A stretch of DNA of 64,000 bases from Hydrogenovibrio sp965140365 (GCA_965140365.1 OZ223196.1); one strand, 5' to 3'. Numbered from the stretch's first letter, positions 54,545 to 63,263 are shown. Program-made: numbers and translations. The notes: a model not told the origin generated them from the letters alone.

Positions 54545-54841
54545 CTATTGAAGATGATCTGTTGTTTTATTTTTTAACTCCCCGCGATTTGACTCAATAA
54601 TTTTCTGAAATTTTTCAGGTTCATATTTCAAAATATTGACGTATTCCATTATCAGTGGGTGGCTATGAGTGCCGCTATGAATGGATAGCTGTTGTAATGC
54701 TACAATAAGTAATTTAGCCGCAGCGCGAATTTCCTTGTCATCCGCTTCTCCATACCATTCGACTAATTCTTTATACAAGTTTTCGGCTTTTTCCAGTGGT
54801 GTGAACTCAGCAATATAATCTTTAGATTTATCATCAAACAT
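54545..54841 (-). CDS. Hypothetical protein, 98 aa
   Basis: Not recognised. Soluble, helical and acidic-to-neutral (YIAEFTPLEKAENLYKELVE; RAAAKLLIVALQQLSIHSG). Convergent with the Fic-like gene, leaving 40 bp. It is the only other intact frame of the island. The possibility that it partners the Fic-like protein is open but unsupported by orientation. Confidence 0.55.
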   Translation of the reverse strand: MFDDKSKDYIAEFTPLEKAENLYKELVEWYGEADDKEIRAAAKLLIVALQQLSIHSGTHSHPLIMEYVNILKYEPEKFQKIIESNRGELKNKTTDHLQ

Positions 54842-55019
54842 TTTTTCTATTCCTTAAATTTTGTCGGTTTAATCTGTTTTTGGCTAAATACTTTTAACTT
54901 AACCCAAAATTGAGGTGCAAAGTTCATTGTATTTAACAGTTGGTTCAACCTAAGGTACTATGGAAAATTCTAATCTTTTTTGTAATCACCTCATTTTAAC
55001 CACTGTTAAAAGTAGGGGA

Positions 55020-55485
55020 TTAGGCCGCGTTCAGTAGATTCCTCGGCGGCACTTGACCAATGGTTGAGTTTGGCCGTTCGTTATTGTATGTCCAAAGCCA
55101 TGTAGTTGCTAGGTATTGGGCTTGCTCAATGCTTTCAAACAGGTGCTGCGCAAGTCATTCATGGCGAACTGTTCGGTTAAATCGCTCAACATAAGCGTTT
55201 TGTGTCGGCTTACCAGGCTGGAATACATCAGTGTAATGTGGTTCTTATTCGCCTAATCAATCAGCATCTGCCTGATGTATTCAGGGCCGTTGCCACAACC
55301 AATGATTACGGGCTTACCCCGCCATTCAATCACTTGCACGATTGCGCGAGTTACTCGTTAGTTTGGCATTGAGAAGTCTACGTCAATACATAAACCTTCA
55401 GGTTATAATCATCAATCAGTTAAACGTATGCCATCTTGCAATGAGTCGGACATAAAATCCGTTGACCAGAATTTATTTGATAGAG
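55020..55485 (-). pseudogene. IS3-family transposase remnant
   Basis: Minus-strand pieces in shifting frames: FWSTDFMSDSLQDGIRL near 55480-55430, VIEWRGKP about 55330, NGPEYIRQMLID (then a stop) at 55290-55255, and IGQVPPRNLLNAA ending at TAA 55020. These are the DDE core and C-terminal tail of an IS3-group OrfB. Stops and frameshifts make it non-functional. The AT-rich stretch 54842-55019 to the left holds no gene and may include the element's end. Confidence 0.7.
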
Positions 55486-55655
55486 AAAAGGTGATACGAA
55501 TAGCGTTAAATGTAATTGAGCAATTGTGCCGATATTTTGATTGTGAAATCGGTTGGTTTTTCGAAATTGTTGATGAGTCTGAAGATTGCGCTTTTCGTTT
55601 AAAATCCGCTGATACAAAAATTTACCGTCACAGATTTGTCACAGAGAGTTTTTAA
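55485..55655 (+). pseudogene. C-terminal fragment of an XRE/Cro-type regulator
   Basis: The frame reads DREKVIRIALNVIEQLCRYF then DCEIGWFFEIVDE, resembling the end of HTH_26-type regulators (...TLxxLCxxLDCxxGDLxEY). The N-terminal recognition part is missing, its place taken by the IS3 remnant, so this is a truncated regulator. The remaining 24 codons to the stop are unplaced. 55656-55802 shows nothing further. Confidence 0.4.
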
Positions 55656-55802
55656 GTGGAATTTTTATGTAAGTCCTCTGTTCAGTTTTGACTTTAACAT
55701 GAATGTTTACTATGGCTCAAAAATAAAGTCTTTTGAGACGAGAGGCTGGGCCAATATTTCTGTAAAAGCCCTGTTGTGACTGGATTGAAAAAAATTATGC
55801 TT

Positions 55803-55873
55803 TAGGGCTTGTCACAGACAAAATTATCTCTATAATACACATCCATCAAACGCAAGGTTTGAATGATTCTTCC
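55803..55873 (+). repeat. Right 71-bp direct repeat, native tRNA-Asn promoter region
   Basis: Matches 48342-48412 at 65 of 71 bases and ends at the first bases of tRNA-Asn. Defines the right island edge. Confidence 0.8.
55809..55836 (+). promoter_or_regulatory. Promoter of tRNA-Asn
   Basis: TTGTCA (55809-55814), 16-bp spacer, TATAAT (55831-55836); predicted start about 28 bases before the mature tRNA. Confidence 0.75.
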
Positions 55874-55946
55874 CCAATAGTTCAGTTGGTAGAACACCGG
55901 ACTGTTAATCCGTATGTCGCTGGTTCGAGTCCAGCTTGGGGAGCCA
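55871..55946 (+). tRNA. tRNA-Asn (GTT)
   Basis: 76-nt cloverleaf with encoded CCA. Acceptor TCCCCAA / TTGGGGA, anticodon GTT at 55904-55906 in CTGTTAA, T-loop GGTTCGAGTCC. Charges asparagine codons AAU/AAC. Confidence 0.95.
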
Positions 55947-55955
55947 AATTCTTGG

Positions 55956-55983
55956 AAAAGCCGCTTTTATGCGGCTTTTTTTA
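55956..55983 (+). terminator. Terminator after tRNA-Asn
   Basis: AAAAGCCGC-TTTTAT-GCGGCTTTT hairpin with a following T-run. Confidence 0.85.
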
Positions 55984-56013
55984 TTGTTTTTTGTTAGAAT
56001 CGATACTTCACAA

Positions 56014-56130
56014 TATGGTGACTCTGTTCGTCCCCTCGCGACGATAGGTTGGGAATCCCGCCAGGTCCGGAAGGAAGCAACGGTACCTTCTGATTCGTGC
56101 GCCGAGGTCAGGCGGGCAGGGTTGCCTCCA
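56014..56130 (+). ncRNA. ffs: Signal recognition particle RNA (4.5S)
   Basis: Contains the invariant CCAGGTCCGGAAGGAAGCA tip loop that binds Ffh, and on the other side GGTCAGGCGGGCAGGG. The ends pair: GGTGACTCTG near 56017 with CAGGGTTGCC near 56116. A TTAGAAT -10-like element lies at 55994-56000. With Ffh it targets nascent membrane proteins. Exact ends are estimated; it sits immediately upstream of dnaX. Confidence 0.9.
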
Positions 56131-56225
56131 TTTTTTCAATGACTTTCTTTTTCCTCAATTTAAACTCGCATTCCTGTTCTTAGACGTTAAAATAGTCTTA
56201 CTTTAAATCATAAGAATCGAAGCCT

Positions 56226-58565
56226 GTGAGCGATACTGTTTTAGCCAGAAAATGGCGCCCGAAAAACTTCTCCGAACTCGTCGGTCAAGAGCATGTCATG
56301 CAAGCTTTGGCCAATGCCCTGGATCAGCAACGCCTGCATCATGCCTATTTGTTTACCGGCACACGAGGTGTCGGGAAGACAACCATTGCTCGCATCTTTT
56401 CCAAAGCGCTTAACTGCGAGCAAGGCATTGGTTCCAAACCTTGTGGTGTCTGTTCGACTTGCCGTTCAATTGACGAAGGGCGTTTTGTGGATTTGATTGA
56501 GGTGGATGCGGCTTCGAAAACCAAGGTGGAAGACACGCGTGAACTGTTGGAAAACGTTCAATATGCGCCGGTTCAAGGGCGTTACAAAGTTTACCTGATT
56601 GACGAAGTCCACATGCTGTCGAAAAGCAGTTTCAATGCGTTGTTGAAAACACTCGAAGAACCGCCGGAACATGTGAAGTTTTTGCTGGCGACGACCGATC
56701 CGCACAAACTGCCGATGACGGTCTTGTCGCGCTGTTTGCAGTTTAACTTGATGCGGCTGACACAAGCCCAGATTCAAACCCATTTAGGCTACATCCTTCA
56801 GCAGGAAGGTATTCCGTTTGAAGATGCCGCTTTGGCGATGATCGCCAAAAGTGCCGACGGTTCCGCGCGCGATTCCTTGAGTATTCTGGATCAAGCCATC
56901 GCTTATGGGGGCGGGAAAGTTCAATTGGCGGCGGTGCAAGCCATGCTTGGGTTGGTGGACCAACAGTTTACCCGACAAATTTTGGCGGCGTTGGCGGATG
57001 AATCCGCTGAGGAATTGAAAAACGTTATTCAACAACTGGCGGCGATGGGTGTGGATTATATGGCGCTCAACGCGCAGTTGATTGAGGTTCTGCACCAAAT
57101 CAGCTTGTTGCAGGTGCTGAACACGCTGGATGATGCCTGTATTTTGGATGATGAAACCATGCGCCTGTTGGCCGAAGCCTTAGCGCCTGAACGAATTCAA
57201 GTACTGTATCAAATTGCCTTGCTGGCAAAACAAGATATGTCGATGGCCCCTGACATTCGCATCGGTTTTGAGATGGCGTTGTTGCGGATGCTGGCGTTTC
57301 AGCCGGTAACGCAAGGCCCCGACGAGGCTTTGGAAAGCGATGGCGTGGCGTCAGGCGGCACGGTCAGTGGCGGTTCAGTGATGGCTCAAATCACCCGGCC
57401 GGGTGATGTGTTAAAACAACAAGGCTTAACGGCTCCGACAGAAGCGGTAGAAACAGCTCAAACGGCTCAAATGGCTTCAGAGTCCTCGCCGTTTGAAAAT
57501 TCACCAGCGGCACAAACCGCTGTTGCCTCGCCTGAGTCAGAAATGAATGCTCCGGGCGTTGATTTGGACCAACGTCCGGTATCGGGTGCCGAGCAAACAG
57601 CGGTTCAACAAGAAACGGCTCCGCAACCCTCGGAGCCTTCGCATGTTGCGGATACGGCCGCTGTCCAAGCGCCGGTGGATCATTTAGCTGACTTAAAGGC
57701 GAGGTTAGATTTAACCCTGGGAAAGCCTGAAGCTTCGTCGCAGCCATCGGCAGAGCCGGTGGTTCAGCCGGGTAATCCGTCGTCGGTGATGCCTGCTCAG
57801 GAAATTCCGGTTCAGAAGACGCCAAGTATGCCGTCTCCTGAGCCTGCGTTGGACGCTATGGCCGAGTTGCGACCAGAAGCCAATACAGTCAATACGCCCA
57901 GTGCGGAAGCGCCTTTGCCTTGGGAGGATGAGATTTCGCAGGCAATGCCTTTCTCTGAACCGTCTTCAGAAACGGTTTCGGCTGACCTGGCGGTTTCCGT
58001 TGCTCCGACTGGGCCATCATTTGACTCGGGGCATGATAAGTCCGATTCGGCTCCTGAAGAAAGCTTCGACGCCGAGGCCACGGAATCGAATACCGTCGAT
58101 TCCCCAAGCATTCATGAGACCGAAAACGGGCCGGGTTTGTCTTCAGAAGCGGCGGGTATCCGCATCGCGGGAGAAGGTGATTGGGGTGAAGCGGAAAAAT
58201 GGTTGCAGTTGATTGTCCAATTGCAATTGGATGGCATGGCGGCCGAATTGGCTCGACAATCAATTTTAGTGTCTCAGGATGCGCAAACCTTGACCTTGAG
58301 CGTGGACCCGCAGCAACGTCATGCTAAAACCGAGTTGGCATTGCAGCGCTTGGAAGAACAAATTAAAGCGCAGTTGGGCTGTCGTTTGGTGTTTGTGGAA
58401 TCAACCCAAACGCATTTGACGCCAGCGCGTTATGAAACCGAAATGAAGGCACAACGGCAAGCCAATGCCGTTAACAGTATTCAGTCCGATCCTCAGGTTC
58501 AAAGCCTGATTCAGACATTAAATTTAAAGGTCATCGAATCGTCGATTCGGCCGGTCAAACAATAA
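56226..58565 (+). CDS. dnaX: DNA polymerase III subunits tau/gamma
   Basis: Clamp-loader ATPase. Starts at GTG 56226 (MSDTVLARKWRPKNFSELVG). Walker A GTRGVGKTT at residues 45-53, zinc-binding Cys cluster CEQGIGSKPCGVCSTC, then VYLIDEVHMLS. After about residue 370 comes a long Pro/Ser/Glu/Ala-rich linker to about 640, then a C-terminal tau domain (EAEKWLQLIVQLQLDGMAAE). 779 aa, longer than E. coli tau because of the linker. I see no A-rich slippery site like the one that makes gamma in E. coli. Followed by ybaB and recR. Confidence 0.95.
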   Translation: MSDTVLARKWRPKNFSELVGQEHVMQALANALDQQRLHHAYLFTGTRGVGKTTIARIFSKALNCEQGIGSKPCGVCSTCRSIDEGRFVDLIEVDAASKTKVEDTRELLENVQYAPVQGRYKVYLIDEVHMLSKSSFNALLKTLEEPPEHVKFLLATTDPHKLPMTVLSRCLQFNLMRLTQAQIQTHLGYILQQEGIPFEDAALAMIAKSADGSARDSLSILDQAIAYGGGKVQLAAVQAMLGLVDQQFTRQILAALADESAEELKNVIQQLAAMGVDYMALNAQLIEVLHQISLLQVLNTLDDACILDDETMRLLAEALAPERIQVLYQIALLAKQDMSMAPDIRIGFEMALLRMLAFQPVTQGPDEALESDGVASGGTVSGGSVMAQITRPGDVLKQQGLTAPTEAVETAQTAQMASESSPFENSPAAQTAVASPESEMNAPGVDLDQRPVSGAEQTAVQQETAPQPSEPSHVADTAAVQAPVDHLADLKARLDLTLGKPEASSQPSAEPVVQPGNPSSVMPAQEIPVQKTPSMPSPEPALDAMAELRPEANTVNTPSAEAPLPWEDEISQAMPFSEPSSETVSADLAVSVAPTGPSFDSGHDKSDSAPEESFDAEATESNTVDSPSIHETENGPGLSSEAAGIRIAGEGDWGEAEKWLQLIVQLQLDGMAAELARQSILVSQDAQTLTLSVDPQQRHAKTELALQRLEEQIKAQLGCRLVFVESTQTHLTPARYETEMKAQRQANAVNSIQSDPQVQSLIQTLNLKVIESSIRPVKQ

Positions 58566-58577
58566 AAAGGAGTAGCC

Positions 58578-58907
58578 ATGTTTGGTGGAAAAGGTGGTTT
58601 GGGCAACTTGATGAAGCAAGCCCAGGAAATGCAAAAGAATATGCAAGCGGCACAAGACGAAATCGCGAAAATGGAGATTTCGGGTGAAGCCGGTGGTGGC
58701 ATGGTCAAAGTGGTCATGACCGGTAAGCATGAGTTGGTCAAAGTCGATATTGATGACAGTTTGATGGACGACCGTGAGATGCTGGAAGACTTGTTTGCCG
58801 CCGCGGTTAACAGTGCCGCGCGCCGGGTTGAAGAAGAAACGCAAGAACGCATGTCTGGTTTGACCGGCGGTATGGATTTGCCGCCGGGCATGAAGATGCC
58901 GTTTTAA
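58578..58907 (+). CDS. ybaB: YbaB/EbfC nucleoid-associated protein
   Basis: 109-aa dimeric DNA-binding protein. GGLGNLMKQAQEMQKNMQAA and ISGEAGGGMVKVVMTGKHEL are diagnostic. AAAGGAG precedes the ATG. Conserved neighbour of dnaX (12 bp) and recR (47 bp). The stop codon touches a perfect copy of the iterated palindrome (58908-58917). Confidence 0.96.
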   Translation: MFGGKGGLGNLMKQAQEMQKNMQAAQDEIAKMEISGEAGGGMVKVVMTGKHELVKVDIDDSLMDDREMLEDLFAAAVNSAARRVEEETQERMSGLTGGMDLPPGMKMPF

Positions 58908-58954
58908 CCAGGCCTGGCTGTTTTAACGTGATTGACCTAAATGGATAACGCCTG

Positions 58955-59551
58955 ATGCAAAGTCCTTTGATTAATGAATTAATAGACGCTTTCAAGCTGT
59001 TACCGACCATTGGTCCTAAATCCGCACAGCGGATGGCGTATTATTTATTGCAGAACAACCCCAACGGCGGCAAACGCTTAGCGGAAGCGATCGTTGAAGC
59101 CATCGACAAGGTGGGGCATTGTCAGCAGTGCCGAAATTTTTCCGAAACCGATGTCTGTCGCATCTGTTCCTCGCCGACACGTAAGCGGGAGCAGCTCTGT
59201 ATTGTGGAAACGCCGACCGATGTGGTGGCGATTGAGCAATCTGGGATTTATCAAGGGCTGTATTTTGTCCTGATGGGGCATTTGTCGCCGATTGATGGCG
59301 TGGGCCCGGAAGATTTAGGCTTGCCTTTATTGGAGGCGCGCTTGAAGGAAGGCGAGGTGTCGGAGTTGATTCTCGCGACGAACCCGACTGTGGAAGGCGA
59401 AGCCACCGCGCATTACATTCATCAGATGGCGACGGCCGCGCACGTGCCGGTCACGCGTTTGGCACAGGGCATTCCGTTGGGAGGAGAGCTGGAATACATT
59501 GATAGCGGCACCCTCAGTCAGGCGTTTGCCGGGCGTAAAGCGGTTTCGTGA
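58955..59551 (+). CDS. recR: Recombination mediator RecR
   Basis: Forms a ring clamp with RecO to load RecA at gaps. Helix-hairpin-helix at the N terminus (LPTIGPKSAQRMAYYLL), zinc ligands Cys56, Cys59, Cys68, Cys71, then a Toprim domain (LCIVETPTDVVAIEQSG) and a C-terminal GGELEYIDSGTLSQAF. 198 aa, complete. Last gene of dnaX-ybaB-recR; ends in a bidirectional terminator. Confidence 0.96.
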   Translation: MQSPLINELIDAFKLLPTIGPKSAQRMAYYLLQNNPNGGKRLAEAIVEAIDKVGHCQQCRNFSETDVCRICSSPTRKREQLCIVETPTDVVAIEQSGIYQGLYFVLMGHLSPIDGVGPEDLGLPLLEARLKEGEVSELILATNPTVEGEATAHYIHQMATAAHVPVTRLAQGIPLGGELEYIDSGTLSQAFAGRKAVS

Positions 59552-59589
59552 TGGATTAAACGATATTCGTATTTCAAAATGCATGAATG

Positions 59590-59629
59590 AAAAACGGCCT
59601 GCATGGACATTTCCTTGCAGGCCGTTTTT
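59590..59629. terminator. Bidirectional terminator between recR and argF
   Basis: AAAACGGCCTGCA / TGCAGGCCGTTTT stem with a 12-nt loop, A-run on one side and T-run on the other, serving both convergent genes. Confidence 0.87.
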
Positions 59630-59664
59630 ATTTTGGGCGATTGGTCAGGCGGTTTAAAGCTTAT

Positions 59665-60567
59665 TTATGCCATTAAGAATTCCAGAAGCGCTTTTTGAGC
59701 GTGCAAGCGGTTTTCGGCTTCGTCCCAGACCACACTGTCTTTTGCATCCATAACCTCGGCGGAGACTTCTTCGCCACGGTGGGCTGGCAAACAATGCATA
59801 AATAAAGCGTCCGAATTGGCTTGTGCCATCAATTCGCTGTTGACCTGATAGTCTTTAAACGCGCGTTCGCGGTTTTTCTGTTCTTCTTCTTGGCCCATGC
59901 TGGCCCAGACATCGGTGACCACTAAATCCACATTTTCGGCGGCATCCATCGGGTTGCGAATCAGTTCCACTCGGTCTTGATTGGCCGCAACCAGTTCGGA
60001 GTTCGGTTCATAGTCGTCCGGTGTCGAAATGCGCAGATTAAAACCGTATTGTTTGGCGGCATTAATGTAAGAGTGACACATATTATTACCATCGCCCACC
60101 CACAATACTGTTTTACCGGCAATGTGGCCGCGGTGCTCGTAATAGGTCTGCATATCCGCGAGCAACTGACATGGGTGGAAGTCGTCGGTCAGCGCGTTGA
60201 TGACCGGCGCTTGAGAGTGTTCAGCCATTTTTTCCACGACATCGTGTCCGAAGGTACGAATCATAATGCCATCCGCCATGCTGGAAATGACACGAGCACT
60301 GTCTTCAATCGGTTCGCCACGTCCCAGTTGCGTGTCTTTGGGGGATAGGAACAGCGCGTGACCGCCCAGTTGGCTCATACCGATTTCGAATGAGATACGG
60401 GTGCGGGTCGAGGATTTTTCGAAAATCATCGCCAGCGTTTTGTTTTTCAGCGGCTCGAAAACGTCGCCCGATTTTTGAATTTTCTTTAATTCAACGGCTC
60501 GCAACAGGAGTTGATTCAACTCCTCGCTGGAGAGGTCGTTTAAGGTTAAAAAATGTCTAATGCTCAT
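59665..60567 (-). CDS. argF: Ornithine carbamoyltransferase
   Basis: Makes citrulline from ornithine and carbamoyl phosphate in arginine synthesis. ATG 60567 (MSIRHFLTLNDLS) matches the usual start; an upstream in-frame extension reaches into argD and is rejected. FEKSSTRTRISFEIG holds the Ser-Thr-Arg-Thr-Arg carbamoyl phosphate site, HPCQLLADMQTYYEH the catalytic His loop, and FMHCLPAHRGEEV the ornithine-site Cys. About 300 aa. argD lies 31 bp upstream, so an argD-argF operon. Confidence 0.95.
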   Translation of the reverse strand: MSIRHFLTLNDLSSEELNQLLLRAVELKKIQKSGDVFEPLKNKTLAMIFEKSSTRTRISFEIGMSQLGGHALFLSPKDTQLGRGEPIEDSARVISSMADGIMIRTFGHDVVEKMAEHSQAPVINALTDDFHPCQLLADMQTYYEHRGHIAGKTVLWVGDGNNMCHSYINAAKQYGFNLRISTPDDYEPNSELVAANQDRVELIRNPMDAAENVDLVVTDVWASMGQEEEQKNRERAFKDYQVNSELMAQANSDALFMHCLPAHRGEEVSAEVMDAKDSVVWDEAENRLHAQKALLEFLMA

Positions 60568-60598
60568 AAGCTGTCTTCTTTCCGTTCTGGCAAGAACG

Positions 60599-61780
60599 TT
60601 AATCTTGCCGGGTGAATTGGTTGACGAGTTTGACGACGGTTTCAATCAGTTGATCGGTTTGGTCGTTGGACATGACAAAAGCCGGTAGCAAGCGAATGGT
60701 GTTGCCTTGTGTGACGTTGATCAGGACGTGCTGTTCCAGTGCCTGAGCCACCAGATCGCCGCATGGGCGGTCCAGTTCAATGCCGATCATGTAGCCAAGG
60801 CCACGAACGTCTTTGACCGATGGGTTGTCGCCCAGAGCCGATTGAAAGCGCGTTAAGATTTCGTGCCCTTTATTGGCGACATGCTCGATGAAGTTATGTG
60901 CTTTCATAACCTTTAAAACGGCCAGGCCTGCTGCGGAAGCCAGCGGGTTGCCGCCAAAGGTCGTGCCGTGGTTGCCGGGTTCTAAAATATCGGCCGCTTT
61001 TTGTCCGGCCAGGCAGGCCCCAATCGGTAAGCCATTGCCGAGGGCTTTCGCCAGCGACATGACATCCGGTTGAATGTTTTCGTGCTGATGGGCGAACCAT
61101 TTACCGGTACGGCCGATGCCGGTTTGAATTTCATCCAGCATCATGAGCCAGTTGTTGCGGTCACAAATGTCCCGTATGGCTTTTAAATACCCTTTAGGTG
61201 GAATGTTGACGCCACCTTCACCCTGAATGGGTTCGACCAAAACGGCCACGATGTCGGCATCGTCGCTCATGGCGTCAATCGCCTCCGCGTCTCCGAATGG
61301 CACTCGTACGAACCCTTCCACTAAAGGTGCAAAACCCTCTTGCACTTTTTTATTGCCGGTTGCGGACAGCGTCGCCAGCGTTCGACCATGGAAGCTGTTC
61401 TCCATGACGATGATTTTCGGCGTGGTAATGTGTTGCTGATGGGCATATTTGCGCGCGATTTTAATGGCGGTTTCATTCGCTTCAGCACCGGAATTGCAGA
61501 AGAACACTTTTTCCATGCCGGAAATTTCAATCAAGTTTTCAGCCAGAGCGGCTTGTTTTTCAATGCAATACAAGTTGGAGGTGTGAATCAATTCACGGCT
61601 CTGGGCACAAATGGTTTCGGAAATTTCCGGGTGGGCGTGTCCCAAACTGCACACGGCAATGCCACTGATGGCGTCCAAATAGTTTTGGCCGTTTTCGTCA
61701 TAAAGCCAAGCGCCTTTACCGGATTTAAAGCAAACCGGCAGTCTGGCGTAAGTGTTCATTAAATGCGGTGATGTTTTCAT
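60599..61780 (-). CDS. argD: Acetylornithine aminotransferase
   Basis: PLP enzyme converting N-acetylglutamate semialdehyde to acetylornithine (also acts in lysine synthesis in some bacteria). MNTYARLPVCF, FCNSGAEANETAIKIARKY, LMMDEIQTGIGRTGKWFAHQ and the PLP-Lys loop SLAKALGNGLP are typical. 393 aa. Start 61780 or seven codons later (MNTYAR); no strong ribosome site decides. Co-transcribed with argF; a hairpin lies in its leader. Confidence 0.93.
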   Translation of the reverse strand: MKTSPHLMNTYARLPVCFKSGKGAWLYDENGQNYLDAISGIAVCSLGHAHPEISETICAQSRELIHTSNLYCIEKQAALAENLIEISGMEKVFFCNSGAEANETAIKIARKYAHQQHITTPKIIVMENSFHGRTLATLSATGNKKVQEGFAPLVEGFVRVPFGDAEAIDAMSDDADIVAVLVEPIQGEGGVNIPPKGYLKAIRDICDRNNWLMMLDEIQTGIGRTGKWFAHQHENIQPDVMSLAKALGNGLPIGACLAGQKAADILEPGNHGTTFGGNPLASAAGLAVLKVMKAHNFIEHVANKGHEILTRFQSALGDNPSVKDVRGLGYMIGIELDRPCGDLVAQALEQHVLINVTQGNTIRLLPAFVMSNDQTDQLIETVVKLVNQFTRQD

Positions 61781-61830
61781 TGTCGTTATTATTCTTTTCC
61801 AGCGTTTTCAATAAAAGGGTCTTTGAAAAC

Positions 61831-61869
61831 AAAAAAGCAATCGCAAGACGGGCTTGGGATTGCTTTTTT
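61831..61869. promoter_or_regulatory. Terminator-like hairpin in the argD leader
   Basis: 12-bp stem AAAAAAGCAATC / GATTGCTTTTTT with a 15-nt loop, ending in a T-run in either direction. On the minus strand it lies 50-90 bases upstream of argD, between its expected promoter and start codon. The remainder of the 335-bp argD-ilvE gap contains an inverted repeat ATGATT-TT-AATCAT at about 61907-61920 and AT-rich promoter-like sequence. Confidence 0.55.
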
Positions 61870-62115
61870 GAATCGAATCGGTTTTTTATTTTTAAATTCA
61901 AAAGAATGATTTTAATCATATGCTCCGTAATTTCAAGCAAAATTGTAGTGAAATTCCGGCGAAACCGGGGATCAAGTCTATGAAAGTCATATAAATCGTG
62001 ATGATGAAAAATCCGATTTAGGATAAAATAACAAGAATTAGCCCCGAATAAAATCGATGTCAGAATCGATCTGGAAAACCCAATATAAAAAATTTAGATA
62101 TAAGGAAATCGTGCA

Positions 62116-63042
62116 ATGCAAACAATGAGTGATCGCGACGGCCTGATTTGGCTGGATGGTGAAATGGTGGATTGGCGGGAGGCAAAAACTCACGTTCTGA
62201 CTCATACATTACATTATGGTATGGGGGTGTTTGAAGGGGTAAGAGCGTATGCCGCCGAACAAGGAACGGCTATTTTCCGCTTGGAAGCCCATACCGATCG
62301 CTTATTTAATTCCGCGAAAATCATGAATATGCCCATGCCGTTTTCCAAAGAAGAATTGAATGAAGCGCAACGCGCCGCGGTGCGCGAAAATGATTTGAAA
62401 TCAGCTTATATTCGTCCGATGGTGTTTTACGGTTCAGAAGGCATGGGGTTGCGTGCCGATAACCTGAAAGCGCATGTGGTGGTCGCAGCTTGGGAGTGGG
62501 GCGCTTACATGGGTGAAGAAAACCTGACAAAAGGCATTAAGATTGCCACATCGTCTTTCACGCGCCATCATGTGAACGTCACCATGACCAAGGCCAAATC
62601 CAACGGTTCTTACATGAATTCCATGTTGGCGTTGCAAGAAGCGGTCAGCCACGGCTGTGATGAAGCGTTGTTATTGGATACGGAAGGCTATGTTTCCGAA
62701 GGGTCCGGCGAGAACTTCTTTATGGTGCGTGACGGGGTGATTTACACGCCGGAATTGACGGCCGCATTGGATGGCATCACGCGAAAAACCATTATGCAGT
62801 TGGCGAAAGACGCCGGGTATGAAGTGCGTGAAAAACGCATTACGCGTGATGAAGTCTACATTGCCGATGAGGCGTTCTTTACCGGCACCGCCGCCGAAGT
62901 GACGCCCATTCGTGAGTTGGATAATCGTGTGATTGGTCAAGGTTCGCGTGGGCCGGTGACGGAAATGCTGCAAACCAAATATTTTGATGTGGTTCACGGT
63001 CGTTCTGAAGCCCATTTGAATTGGCTGACACCGGTCGCCTGA
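62116..63042 (+). CDS. ilvE: Branched-chain amino acid aminotransferase
   Basis: Fold type IV PLP enzyme interconverting Leu/Ile/Val and their oxo acids. GLIWLDGEMVDWREAKTHVL, HYGMGVFEGVRAY, and the lysine-containing KAKSNGSYMNSMLAL (PLP lysine) identify it; SEGSGENFFMV follows. 308 aa, normal. AAGGA precedes the start. The zinc-finger gene starts 29 bp later. Confidence 0.95.
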   Translation: MQTMSDRDGLIWLDGEMVDWREAKTHVLTHTLHYGMGVFEGVRAYAAEQGTAIFRLEAHTDRLFNSAKIMNMPMPFSKEELNEAQRAAVRENDLKSAYIRPMVFYGSEGMGLRADNLKAHVVVAAWEWGAYMGEENLTKGIKIATSSFTRHHVNVTMTKAKSNGSYMNSMLALQEAVSHGCDEALLLDTEGYVSEGSGENFFMVRDGVIYTPELTAALDGITRKTIMQLAKDAGYEVREKRITRDEVYIADEAFFTGTAAEVTPIRELDNRVIGQGSRGPVTEMLQTKYFDVVHGRSEAHLNWLTPVA

Positions 63043-63071
63043 TAAACGAACTAAAACGTAAGAGAAGATTT

Positions 63072-63263
63072 ATGAGTAAACAAACTGTTATTGAAGTCAC
63101 TTATGATGATTTGCCATTGACCTGTCCGATGTCCGGGGAAGAGCAGTGGAACTCCCACCCAAAGGTTATGCTGCCGATTGAAGAGACGGGGAAGGCGAAA
63201 TGTCCATATTGTGGGACGGAATATGTGCTGAAGGATTGGGATCCGAATCATAAAAGTCATTAA
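63072..63263 (+). CDS. Zinc-finger (CHCC) domain protein
   Basis: 63 aa. Ligands Cys18, His (in NSHPKV), and the pair in CPYCGTEY form a CHCC zinc site, as in the NDUFS6-like small proteins of proteobacteria. LPLTCPMSG...HPKVMLPIEE is the family pattern. Start ATG 63072 is preferred to an extended frame that begins inside ilvE. Commonly found next to ilvE or LPS genes; precise role unknown. Confidence 0.85.
   Translation: MSKQTVIEVTYDDLPLTCPMSGEEQWNSHPKVMLPIEETGKAKCPYCGTEYVLKDWDPNHKSH

Larger units (their letters stand above)
48413..55802. mobile_element. Genomic island between repeated tRNA-Asn promoter copies
   Basis: A 7.4-kb segment bounded by the 71-bp direct repeats. It contains three decayed transposase genes, pstSCAB, a Fic-like gene, one hypothetical gene and a truncated regulator. 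Leucine codons in pstS are mostly CTT/CTA while neighbouring core genes favour TTG/CTG, and no copy of the window-wide CAGGCCTG palindrome occurs here. No intact integrase is present, so mobility is historical. The insertion mechanism is inferred. Confidence 0.65.

Noticed and set aside
56226..58565. Programmed frameshift site in dnaX
   Set aside because: No A AAA AAG-like or long poly-A slippery run with a downstream hairpin is visible near the domain III/IV boundary.
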